64,000 nt of DNA from Saprospiraceae bacterium (lineage in GTDB: Bacteria > Bacteroidota > Bacteroidia > Chitinophagales > Saprospiraceae): positions 1-64,000 of the forward strand of contig JADKCC010000028.1 of assembly GCA_016714785.1 (NCBI GenBank), written 5' to 3'. Positions 8,953 to 17,030 of this stretch are shown here, piece after piece. Made by a program: the position numbers and the translations under genes. Below the pieces are notes generated by a model. That model was given only the letters and a program-made list of their open reading frames with translations. It was not told the origin of the DNA and made no database searches. Position 1 is the first letter of the stretch. Every line of letters begins with the position of its first letter.

Positions 8953-9879
8953 GTTTCTAGAACCAAAGTGTAATCATATTTTTTTTTATTGGTCAAAAAA
9001 TAATGGATCCTATATACCTTTGTAAGATCGAATATTAAGACAGATAAACCTAAACCTACATAGCTCCTACGACATTAAAGTGGTTCAAAAAATACTAGAT
9101 CCAAATATAGTCAACCTACAAAATGCCATTTTTACAAGATGACAAAGTTGACTTGTAATGTTTTTATGACTTTGTACCAAAATGTTTCATGTAAAAGCGG
9201 AAACAAGTTTTAACCCGAAATATGCATTAGAAAATCTAAACTGCTGCAAATCAGAAGCTTCGCCTATTTTTCTACTTTAACCATAGCAGTGCTACGCTTT
9301 TCGCATACAAATAAATAGAGGCTGCTGATAAAGTCAGCTATTATTTTTGGTTGTTAGTTTAATGGAGACTATCGTTCAAAAAACAAGCAATAGAGAATGA
9401 AGAAACAAAAGTGCGTCTATTGCCATAGAAAGCACAAAGGATTAAATATGAAATACTTATGGCAATAGAAAAATGCATGACTAAGCGATCTTGTAAGGTC
9501 GAGAATGAACGACATTACACCAAGCTGATTTAAGTTTAAATCAGTGCCTTCATTTTTGAGTGATTTCGTATCACTCAAATGCAGCAAAGCTGCACCATTC
9601 AGTTACCTTTTTTTGAACTAGACTTTTTTGGTTACTTTTTTGGGCAATGCAAAAAAGTAACTGCCGCCTGCATAAGGCAAAAGCCAACTCAAGGTACACG
9701 ACTTTGGGACAATATCAATTAAAAGGTTTGCATTTAATTTGTTTATTATAGACATAATTTATTATTTTTCAATTGGTTGTACCATAGTCAGCAGACCCTA
9801 AATAGCTGATTTATTGCATTTTAGCTTCTCATGACGAAGTTCTAACGTATAATCTGGGTTTAATTTTAAAACTCGCTCA
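8953..9879. other. Long intergenic region with clustered hairpins
   Basis: No ORF with coding character is seen. Between 9525 and 9661 four inverted repeats occur in a row: CTGATTTAA/TTTAAATCAG (9525-9544), TTTGAGTGAT/ATCACTCAAA with loop ttcgt (9555-9579), GCAGC/GCTGC with loop aaa (9581-9593) and GTTACTTTTTTG/CAAAAAAGTAAC with loop ggcaatg (9631-9661). The rest is AT-rich and unremarkable. Confidence 0.6.
9631..9661. repeat. Perfect 12-bp hairpin
   Basis: GTTACTTTTTTG and CAAAAAAGTAAC pair perfectly around a 7-nt loop. Because the stem itself contains T6/A6, it could act as a bidirectional terminator between the tonB operon and the convergent outer-membrane protein gene. Similar 'ggttactttttgggcaatgc' hairpins are, from memory, widespread between Bacteroidota genes. 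Confidence 0.6.
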
Positions 9880-10545
9880 CTAAAACAATTGATAGGCTAC
9901 TGAAAATGTCAGAGCATCTGGTGTTTCTAAAAACCTTGATTTTCTATTTCCGTAATATATGTGATCTCCTATAGTTCTAAAGGCTTTGTCAAATTTGATA
10001 TCAAAACTAAATTTTTTGTAATCATAACCTACAGCTCCACTAAATCCAAAGCTTACTGCACGCATTCTTTCATTAAAATAGGTCTCATCTTTGAGGTCTG
10101 TTTGATGGGCTGCCAATACATGTGCTACAGGACCAACACCTATTCTGAAACCATTACTAGTAAGTCCACCCATTACTTGCATATCAATGTATTGATAATT
10201 CTCTGATATTGTTTTCATATTTACATCGTCAGAATTACTGCCGTAAACTTCATAATTCATGCCGTAACGGCTATAAAGTACATTGGCATCAGCGTATAAA
10301 AACCCAAATTTTTTCTGGCCCCAGAGTCCAACAGATATTTGAGGCGAAGCGCTAGAAAATTTAATTTTTTGTGAAGTCATTGACTTTTCATTGATCAATG
10401 TAGTTGTTTCTTTACTTGTTGTAATAAACCCAGTTGTAACTTTTATCCCATATTTACCTTTATTTAAATTGGCAACATCGATGAGCTGAGCATAAACTGA
10501 TATAGTAATCATAGTAAGCATTCCAATTAAAAATATGTTTTTCAT
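9880..10545 (-). CDS. Outer-membrane beta-barrel-like protein
   Basis: A 221-residue secreted protein. Residues 1-19 form a signal peptide ('MKNIFLIGMLTMITISVYA'). The remainder alternates aromatic and polar residues in short strands and ends with a strand closing in 'SVAYQLF', as in small outer-membrane barrels of the porin/OmpW-like superfamily. No specific family was recognised. It stands alone, convergent with the tonB operon. A structural or small-molecule channel role is only a guess. Confidence 0.7.
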   Translation of the reverse strand: MKNIFLIGMLTMITISVYAQLIDVANLNKGKYGIKVTTGFITTSKETTTLINEKSMTSQKIKFSSASPQISVGLWGQKKFGFLYADANVLYSRYGMNYEVYGSNSDDVNMKTISENYQYIDMQVMGGLTSNGFRIGVGPVAHVLAAHQTDLKDETYFNERMRAVSFGFSGAVGYDYKKFSFDIKFDKAFRTIGDHIYYGNRKSRFLETPDALTFSVAYQLF

Positions 10546-10996
10546 TTTATTTGATTTTGTTTTATGACGGATTTTTTATTCTACAGTGAACTTAAGCTGA
10601 GTTAATTATGGAGCATTAAAGTTTTCGTATTTATAAATGTATGTTTTATAACGATTGTGTAGAATTTAATATTGTGTCTGATGTTATTTTTTTTGCATTT
10701 CAGTATTTTATATGGCGTTACCTTATTGAAGGTAATAGGTTTTTTACTTTTGGATCCTTTTATACATGATTTGATGGATGGAACTAATGTGTTTCATTTT
10801 TATTTTGGGCGTTATATTTATACTTAAAGTAAATTGGATTACTAAAATTTTATGCTTTTAAAGGATGCTTTTTCAATACCCTAAAATGTATAGTTTTTGC
10901 AAATCAAATTCTTCTTTCAATAAGTAGCGGAGAGATGTTGCTCATTAATACTTTGTTAAATTTTAAAATTAGATAAGTTTACAAGGATGTCTAATT

Positions 10997-11004
10997 TATC
11001 TTTG
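10997..11004 (+). promoter_or_regulatory. -7 promoter element (TATCTTTG)
   Basis: TATCTTTG lies 20 nt before the ATG at 11024, fitting the Bacteroidota TAnnTTTG rule and predicting a short leader. The rest of the 10546-11023 gap is AT-rich with no gene seen. Confidence 0.5.
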
Positions 11005-11023
11005 TACCAAAATATTTATCCTT

Positions 11024-11626
11024 ATGTTATCTTATAGATTTCTTTATATTCAATCGATATTAATAGTATTTTTTACTGGGTATATTTCAGCTCAAAGTGG
11101 TATTAATACTAGGGTTTTTAATTTTGGTGTACATCGCAATCCCACCGAACTTTTATTGCCTAAAGCTTGTGAATTAATATCTCTGGATGAGATACAATCA
11201 GCACTTGGAGTGAAAGATATTCAAGTGAAATCTACTGGAAATCCGGGTGATGTAAAAGTGAGTAATTGTTTTTTCAAATGGGAAGATCCTGCCATGCCCT
11301 ATACAGGTATGTTATTGCAAGTGATGACCAATCCTCTCTATGATGACAATCCTGAGTACATATCATATTTGATCGAGTCAAAACTAACTGAAGGTGAGTC
11401 TGAACAAGGGTCAACGAAAAATTTATTATTTAAAGAGGCCATGGTTGGAAAAGTAAAGGTGGTCTATGCTATTGAAAATGGTCGAGTTTATTGGAATATT
11501 GGAGACAATTATTTGTTTATGTTGACATTTAATATTGCTGGCTTGAAAACTGAAAAAATGTTGACTATTGCTCAGAAACTTATACCTGTTATAAATAAAA
11601 ATTTATTAGGAAAGCTTTTGGAATAA
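11024..11626 (+). CDS. Secreted hypothetical protein
   Basis: A 200-residue protein with an N-terminal signal peptide (about residues 1-23, ending 'GYISAQ'). The mature part begins with a 'KACELISLDEIQSALG' motif that resembles the start of DUF3558-like domains, where a Cys is followed by 'L...E....LG'; a second Cys lies in 'VSNCFFKW'. No enzyme motif was recognised. The gene has its own promoter candidate and is not clearly in an operon. Function unknown; the domain resemblance is tentative. Confidence 0.7.
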   Translation: MLSYRFLYIQSILIVFFTGYISAQSGINTRVFNFGVHRNPTELLLPKACELISLDEIQSALGVKDIQVKSTGNPGDVKVSNCFFKWEDPAMPYTGMLLQVMTNPLYDDNPEYISYLIESKLTEGESEQGSTKNLLFKEAMVGKVKVVYAIENGRVYWNIGDNYLFMLTFNIAGLKTEKMLTIAQKLIPVINKNLLGKLLE

Positions 11627-11808
11627 AAAAAAGCATTTAGTTATTTTATCCATTCAGGAATCTTGATTTTAGAAAGTTTGGAGATTAATTGTCACAATCT
11701 GCTTTCATACATGAATTAAAATCAAAATCTTTCGCGTGTTAATTTCTTTTGGCTATATATGTTATTATAGTATCTTTACACCGATTATTAAAAATTAATT
11801 ATTGGAAT

Positions 11809-12336
11809 ATGAGTAGTATATTAGGTGTAGGATCAAGAGTTAAGCATCCTGCGTTTGGTGATGGTGTAGTGATAGGAGCAGAAGTAGTAGCATACAAAGT
11901 CTGTTTCATCACTTATGGTATCAAATTGGTTGGAAAGGAGTATAGCTCTTGGGATGTGATAGAGCGCATAGAAGCCGATGAGAAAGTGTCATTTTCTGAA
12001 GCTGAAAAGGCATTGATTAAAATCTTAAAAACTTGGTCAGATATTTCTGAAGTGATACCAATGGGCGATAAATGGAAAAATGGATTAATGATTTTGAAAC
12101 CAGAAGATACTTCTTTGAAACCCAAAGAAATTCCTATTGATGCTTTTTTTCATAAAATAGTAATGGTGAGAGATAGATTAAGGGTAATGGAGCAGCGCAT
12201 CAACGCATCTGAACTAACTGATGAGGAAAAGGTTAATCTTCAACAATATATTACCAGAATCTATGGTAGTCTCACCACATTCAATATCCTGTTCAAAAAC
12301 AAAGAAGATCAATTTGTTGGTGAAAAAAGCGAATAG
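11809..12336 (+). CDS. Hypothetical protein with PcrA/UvrD-like Tudor motif
   Basis: Starting at ATG 11809, the 175-residue protein opens with 'GSRVKHPAFGDGVVIGAE', which matches the small beta-barrel (Tudor-like) motif 'G..V.H..FG.G.V' known from the C-terminus of PcrA/UvrD helicases. A mostly helical charged region follows. A longer in-frame start at 11749 would add an implausible AT-coded extension. The motif suggests nucleic-acid or polymerase contact, but no enzymatic domain is present. It is cytoplasmic and lies between two secreted-protein genes. Confidence 0.65.
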   Translation: MSSILGVGSRVKHPAFGDGVVIGAEVVAYKVCFITYGIKLVGKEYSSWDVIERIEADEKVSFSEAEKALIKILKTWSDISEVIPMGDKWKNGLMILKPEDTSLKPKEIPIDAFFHKIVMVRDRLRVMEQRINASELTDEEKVNLQQYITRIYGSLTTFNILFKNKEDQFVGEKSE

Positions 12337-12427
12337 TTGGTCTCATTTATTATTTACCATGCAGTAGTATGCAAATGTGTGCTGAATCTCAAGCAAATAT
12401 TGATGTAAAAGTTTAAAAGTTTCCTCC

Positions 12428-13720
12428 ATGAAGTATTGTGCAATTCTAATCTTGGTACTATCTCTATTTAGTTGTGTAGAGCCAAATCAAACTTTCAAAA
12501 AAATTCCTCCAGGAATATGGCGAGGTGTTTTACTTTTAGATCGCACACCTACTATGAAATACGGCGATGATAGAGATATCGTAAAAAAGTTTGATTATGA
12601 TACTGAATTGCCATTTAATTTTGAAGTGGTTTATGATGATGATTCCACTTTTCATTTGATTATACATAATGCAGAGGAGCGAATCGAAGTTAAAGACATC
12701 ACATTTGGACGAGATAAATCTACCGCAAAGGACACTGTTATCATTGATTTTCCAGTCTATGATACACAGATTAGGGCCATTTATGAAGATGGTATTATGG
12801 AAGGCGACTGGATAGTCAATTATAAAGATAATTATAGGATTCCATTTAAAGCTGTACATGGTTTTGCAGACAGATTTGAACGAATCTCCAAAGACACTTT
12901 AACAAATATTGCAGGGAAATGGGAATGCACTTTTGAAATTGGGACTGAGGATGAATATAAGGCAATTGGTCTTTTTAAACAGGAAAAGGAAATTATCACT
13001 GGTACTTTTCTGACTGAAACAGGCGATTACAGATATTTAGAAGGAAAAGTTATAGATAAAAAAATATATTTATCTGCCTTTGATGGTGCACATGCGTTTA
13101 TGTTTTTGGGCAAAGTCTTGGATGATGGTTCTATAACAGGCACTTTCAGATCTGGAAGTCAATATACGACCAATTGGGAGGCACGACGCAACGATTCCGC
13201 AGCGCTACTAAGTCCTTATTCGCTTACCAAATCAACTGGAAAGCCACTTGATTTTGCATTCATCAACGAGAGCGGTAAACTAGTGAGCATATCGGATGAG
13301 CAGTACAAAGGTAAAGTGAAGATTATACAAATTATGGGTACTTGGTGTCCAAACTGTATGGACGAAACAGTATTTTTGAAAGAATTTTTTAAAACAAACC
13401 AAGATGCAGAAGTTGCTATTATTACCATTGGTTTTGAAAGATATAAAGAAGAACAAAAATCATTGGACGCATTAAAAAGATTTAAAAATAGAATGAAAAT
13501 AGACCATGAAGTGTTGTACGGAGGGTACTATGACAAAACGCAAGCAGCCATTAAGATACCTCAACTAGATAAAATAATGTCTTATCCAACACTCATTATT
13601 GCAGATAAAAACAACAATATAGCTCATATACATACTGGATTTTCAGGACCCGCTACACCAGGCTATCAAACATTTATGGATGAGTTTAAGCAAAAATTAG
13701 CTGATGTAAAACAAAAATAG
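12428..13720 (+). CDS. TlpA-type thioredoxin-fold lipoprotein
   Basis: A 430-residue lipoprotein with signal peptide and lipobox ending at Cys16 ('LSLFSC'). Residues about 28-260 form beta-rich domains of unknown type, and a TlpA/ResA-like thioredoxin domain covers about 275-430. The redox site is C307-P-N-C310 in 'GTWCPNCMDET'. Such envelope thioredoxins reduce disulfides in cytochrome c maturation or act as peroxidase-like reductases. The SDR gene starts 7 nt downstream, so the two are probably co-transcribed. The substrate is unknown. Confidence 0.85.
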   Translation: MKYCAILILVLSLFSCVEPNQTFKKIPPGIWRGVLLLDRTPTMKYGDDRDIVKKFDYDTELPFNFEVVYDDDSTFHLIIHNAEERIEVKDITFGRDKSTAKDTVIIDFPVYDTQIRAIYEDGIMEGDWIVNYKDNYRIPFKAVHGFADRFERISKDTLTNIAGKWECTFEIGTEDEYKAIGLFKQEKEIITGTFLTETGDYRYLEGKVIDKKIYLSAFDGAHAFMFLGKVLDDGSITGTFRSGSQYTTNWEARRNDSAALLSPYSLTKSTGKPLDFAFINESGKLVSISDEQYKGKVKIIQIMGTWCPNCMDETVFLKEFFKTNQDAEVAIITIGFERYKEEQKSLDALKRFKNRMKIDHEVLYGGYYDKTQAAIKIPQLDKIMSYPTLIIADKNNNIAHIHTGFSGPATPGYQTFMDEFKQKLADVKQK

Positions 13721-13727
13721 AAATATC

Positions 13728-14507
13728 ATGGATACTCCAATTAAGAAAATAGCGTTTATCACTGGCAGCACATCAGGTATCGGCAAAGCTACAGCCAAAA
13801 TATTTGCTAAAAATGGCTACAATTTGATTTTAACTGGCCGCCGTAAGGAGAGATTGGAAGAAATTAAACAACAGCTAGAAGGAAAATATGGTATTCAAAT
13901 CATTACCCTTTGTTTTGATATTAGAGATAATGCAGCCACCAAAAAAGCCTTTAAAGCACTAAAGCCTGAATGGAAAAAGGTAGATGTTTTGGTCAATAAT
14001 GCAGGTTTGGCCAAAGGTTTTGACCCGATACACGAAGGTAATATTGCAGATTGGGAGTTAATGATAGATACCAATATCAAGGGTTTGTTATATATCACTA
14101 GATTGGTAAGTCCAGAGATGGTAAAACTACAAAAAGGCCACATTATCAATATTTGCTCAACTGCAGGTCATGAAGTATATCCCAATGGGAATGTTTATTC
14201 GGCAACAAAATACGCCGTCGATGCACTCACTAAATCCATGAGATTGGATTTGTATAAGCATGGTATCAGGGTCAGTCAAGTATCACCAGGGCATGTCGAA
14301 GAAACCGAATTTGCCTTAGTACGATTTGACGGTGATGAAACTAGGGCTAAAATATATGATGATTTCACACCACTATCAGCAAAGGATGTGGCAGAAACGA
14401 TCTTTTTCATCACCACAAGACCCAAACATGTCAATATCCAGCATATATTGATGATGGGCACACAACAAGCAGGAAGTAATTTCATAGATAGGAGCGGTAG
14501 GAAGTGA
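13728..14507 (+). CDS. Short-chain dehydrogenase/reductase (YdfG-like)
   Basis: A 259-residue classical SDR. The NAD(P) motif 'TGSTSGIGKA' lies near residue 12, 'NNAG' near residue 90 and the catalytic Ser-Tyr-Lys set includes Tyr157 and Lys161 in 'YSATK'. The Arg-rich segment after strand 2 ('TGRRKERLEE') indicates NADP preference. Length and motifs fit the YdfG group (3-hydroxy acid/serine dehydrogenase, malonic semialdehyde reductase). It follows the TlpA-type gene by 7 nt; no metabolic partner is next to it, so the natural substrate is open. Confidence 0.88.
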   Translation: MDTPIKKIAFITGSTSGIGKATAKIFAKNGYNLILTGRRKERLEEIKQQLEGKYGIQIITLCFDIRDNAATKKAFKALKPEWKKVDVLVNNAGLAKGFDPIHEGNIADWELMIDTNIKGLLYITRLVSPEMVKLQKGHIINICSTAGHEVYPNGNVYSATKYAVDALTKSMRLDLYKHGIRVSQVSPGHVEETEFALVRFDGDETRAKIYDDFTPLSAKDVAETIFFITTRPKHVNIQHILMMGTQQAGSNFIDRSGRK

Positions 14508-14578
14508 CTGCACTCAGAGTAAGACATATTTACATTGAGTTATGATTCAGATACATTTAAGATATCGGCATCATGTTG

Positions 14579-14821
14579 TCAAGTCATATCACTTTTCGTG
14601 GATATAAAAAAATTACTTAAAACTGATTGGTATCCTTCTGTAGTGATTGTAATCAGGTCTGTTGTATAGGTGTTAGTGCCGACTAATGACTGAAACTTAA
14701 TAGAACTATAACAGGTTGTTCCATTTATTTCTGTAACGCAGATGGTTGCACTATCTACTTCAGCAGTAAGTTTAGTGTTCTGATGGCAAGGGTGTTTACT
14801 TCTAGAACTATTTTGGTAGAT
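14579..14821 (-). pseudogene. Remnant of a small secreted/lipoprotein gene
   Basis: An 80-codon open frame without a usable start reads 'LTAEVDSATICVTEINGTTC' and continues '...FQSLVGTNTYTTDLITITTEGY...'. The alternating beta-strand pattern and paired cysteines look like real protein, not chance translation. No upstream ATG or signal peptide is in frame; the DNA upstream is very AT-rich. Likely the 3' end of a lost or frame-broken gene. Confidence 0.4.
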
Positions 14822-15126
14822 TCAAATTAAATAATAATATAATATAAATTATATACAATTTTTGATTATTATGTCTTCATATTGCTATTATATATATGTA
14901 TATAGCTTTATTTTACAATTTCTAATAAATATGTTTGCATGTTATATTAAATATATATAATTTTGCATTATATTTAATACCAACCTGAGAAGCGAAATAT
15001 ATCGCTAATTTTCATTCAAATGTGTCATTTTCTCTATTTTGTAATCAAATTATTTACAATGTGTAATGCATTTGATTACATAGGAGAACAAATTAAAAAA
15101 ATAATATATATATTTCAATAGTTTTT
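14822..15126. other. AT-rich region upstream of dcw cluster
   Basis: Extremely AT-rich, with runs such as tatattaaatatatata, and a TAATTTTG word at 14958-14965 that matches the -7 consensus. No ORF. It may hold curved DNA or distal promoter sites for the dcw cluster. Confidence 0.35.
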
Positions 15127-15161
15127 TGGAAAAAAGTGGGAAAAAGTGGGAATCTGTGATA
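15127..15161 (+). promoter_or_regulatory. Putative MraZ operator: 10-bp-spaced TGGGA array
   Basis: Four pentamers start exactly 10 bp apart: TGGAA at 15127, TGGGA at 15137, TGGGA at 15147 and TGATA at 15157. The two central ones are perfect. MraZ of E. coli and Mycoplasma binds TGGGN repeats separated by 5 nt just upstream of mraZ. This array has the same unit, spacing and position, and its last unit overlaps the -7 element, so MraZ bound here should block the promoter. Confidence 0.75.
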
Positions 15162-15167
15162 TCTTTG
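15160..15167 (+). promoter_or_regulatory. mraZ/dcw -7 promoter element
   Basis: TATCTTTG matches TAnnTTTG. It predicts transcription starting about 15 nt before the GTG at 15189, which supports that start over the upstream TTG at 15126. No TTTG lies at -33; that region is filled by the TGGGA array. Confidence 0.55.
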
Positions 15168-15188
15168 CCTTGTCAACCAACAGAAAGT

Positions 15189-15674
15189 GTGAAACAATAT
15201 CAATTCACCGGAGAATATGAGTGTAAACTTGATGCCAAAGGAAGGCTTAAATTGCCCACAGCAATTGTTAAGCGTATCGGCGGCGACGGAAATCTCAAGT
15301 TTACCATCAACCGTGGATTTGAAAAGCATTTGATGTTGTATCCCAATGACGTTTGGGAAATGAAGACGAACGAAATCAATCAATTAAATATTTACAGTAC
15401 GCAGCAAAGGCAGGCGATCAGGTATTTTTATCGTGGGGCGACAGAGCTTGAGATGGATGCAGCAGAACGTATCAATCTACCAAGCAGTTTGATGGATTAT
15501 GCAGGTATAGATAAAGACGTAGTACTATTTGCATATCAAAATCAGATAGAAATCTGGGCAAAAGACAAGTATGATGAAATGCTTGACAGCGAGCCTGAAG
15601 AATTTGGTTCTATAGCAGAATCCATATTCGGAGGTATCAAACCATTAGGTAATATGCAGGATCCTTTGTCATGA
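15189..15674 (+). CDS. mraZ: MraZ transcriptional regulator
   Basis: A 161-residue protein from GTG 15189 (MKQYQFTGEYECKLDAKGRL). It carries two AbrB/MraZ half-domains, the first with the signature 'DAKGRLKLP' and the second as 'DAAERINLPSS'. MraZ is the dodecameric DNA-binding regulator of the dcw cluster and usually represses it by binding TGGGN repeats, which are present just upstream. The second half lacks the usual Gly-Arg of 'DxxGR' (Glu-Arg in its place), a minor deviation. Its stop overlaps the rsmH start (ATGA), so translation is coupled. Confidence 0.95.
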   Translation: MKQYQFTGEYECKLDAKGRLKLPTAIVKRIGGDGNLKFTINRGFEKHLMLYPNDVWEMKTNEINQLNIYSTQQRQAIRYFYRGATELEMDAAERINLPSSLMDYAGIDKDVVLFAYQNQIEIWAKDKYDEMLDSEPEEFGSIAESIFGGIKPLGNMQDPLS

Positions 15675-16570
15675 GCGAGTATCATGTATCAGTTTTATTA
15701 GACGAAAGTATAGACAATCTCAAAATTAAACCAGATGGTAAGTATGTCGATGTGACGTATGGCGCCGGAGGGCATTCGAAATCGATTTTAAATAAGCTAA
15801 GTGCCGAAGGGCATTTGTTTGCTTTTGACCAGGACCAAGATGCCGTGGCCAATACTGTTTTAGATTCTAGATTTACCCTTATTGAAGCCAATTTTAGATA
15901 TTTACGTAGATTTCTTAGGTTGGAAGGAGTAGTTGAGGTAGATGGAATCCTTGCAGATCTTGGTGTCTCATCTCATCAGTTGGATATGCCCGAACGTGGG
16001 TTTTCTTACCGATTTGATGCGCCATTAGATATGCGGATGAACACTGAAGCGGAGCTTACTGCTGCAAAATTGTTGCAGACATATAGTGAAGAAGCATTGG
16101 TAGATATATTGAGCAGTTATGGTGAAGTACGCAATTCAAAAACACTTGCTAAAGTAATAGTTAATGCTCGCAAGCTTTCTGAAATACGTACCACTTTTGA
16201 TCTTAATAGGATATTAGATCAGCATATTATGGGACCAAGGATGAAGTATCTTTCACAAGTCTATCAAGCGCTCAGAATGGAAGTCAATGACGAAATTGTA
16301 GCATTAGAAGAGATGTTGGCTGAAGGATACGAATTGCTAAAGCCTGGTGGAAGATTTGTGGTGATTACTTTTCATAGCATTGAAGATAGGGTAGTGAAAA
16401 ATTTTTTCAAAACTGGAAACTTTGATGGTGAATTGGAAAAAGATGAGTTCGGTAATATTTATAGACCGTTCACATTGGTAAACAAAAAAGTGATCATGGC
16501 GGATAGTAAAGAGCAAAAGGTTAATATTAGGTCGAGGAGTGCAAAATTAAGAGTAGTAGAAAAAGTATAG
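15671..16570 (+). CDS. rsmH: 16S rRNA (cytosine-1402 N4)-methyltransferase RsmH
   Basis: A 299-residue RsmH (MraW), which methylates N4 of C1402 in 16S rRNA using S-adenosylmethionine. The SAM-binding motif is 'VDVTYGAGGHSKSIL' near residue 27; other family blocks are 'ADLGVSSHQLDMPERGFSYR' and 'FHSIEDRVVKNFF' near the C-terminus. Length is standard. It overlaps mraZ by 4 nt, the near-universal mraZ-rsmH arrangement at the head of the dcw cluster. Confidence 0.96.
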   Translation: MSEYHVSVLLDESIDNLKIKPDGKYVDVTYGAGGHSKSILNKLSAEGHLFAFDQDQDAVANTVLDSRFTLIEANFRYLRRFLRLEGVVEVDGILADLGVSSHQLDMPERGFSYRFDAPLDMRMNTEAELTAAKLLQTYSEEALVDILSSYGEVRNSKTLAKVIVNARKLSEIRTTFDLNRILDQHIMGPRMKYLSQVYQALRMEVNDEIVALEEMLAEGYELLKPGGRFVVITFHSIEDRVVKNFFKTGNFDGELEKDEFGNIYRPFTLVNKKVIMADSKEQKVNIRSRSAKLRVVEKV

Positions 16571-16693
16571 ATAATTGGTAATTACAGCAATTCAGAAAAC
16601 CATTAAGGGCAGTATGAATAATTAATAGAAGATGTAAGCATTAATAATTAGTAATTAAACATTAGTAATTTAAAAATATAAATTCATTTGTGT

Positions 16694-17023
16694 ATGGCTA
16701 GTTTCCAGGATAAGAAAGCTACACTTTTTAGACTGAAATGGGTCGAATGGATTTTTGTCAATTTGCCGTTTGTATGCTATCTGGCGTTGTTGGGAGTGAT
16801 CTATATTTCCAATGCGCATGCTTCTGAAAAAGCCGTAAGGAAGATCGAAGCTTTGAAGCAGGAAGTACGAGATACAAAATGGAGAGCCATGAATCTCAAG
16901 CAAGAAGTGATGCATGGTAGCATACAATCGCAGATTGAAAGTAAAGTGGAGGGTTCAGGTTTATTACCTTCGACAACACCACCTTATAAAATAGTAGCAG
17001 AAAAAGTTAAAAAAGTGATTTGA
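16694..17023 (+). CDS. ftsL: FtsL-like cell division protein
   Basis: A 109-residue bitopic protein from ATG 16694. A short cytoplasmic part is followed by a membrane segment at about residues 21-39 ('IFVNLPFVCYLALLGVIYIS') and a periplasmic coiled coil ('RKIEALKQEVRDTKW'). Sequence similarity to FtsL is weak in all bacteria; the call rests on topology, size and its place between rsmH and ftsI. FtsL joins FtsB and FtsQ to activate FtsW-FtsI. The 120-nt gap before it is AT-rich with repeated 'attagtaatt' words. Confidence 0.85.
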   Translation: MASFQDKKATLFRLKWVEWIFVNLPFVCYLALLGVIYISNAHASEKAVRKIEALKQEVRDTKWRAMNLKQEVMHGSIQSQIESKVEGSGLLPSTTPPYKIVAEKVKKVI

Positions 17024-17030
17024 TATAGTA

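Noticed and set aside
15126..15188. Longer MraZ start at TTG 15126
   Set aside because: It would place the TGGGA array and the promoter inside the coding sequence and adds residues not seen in MraZ proteins.
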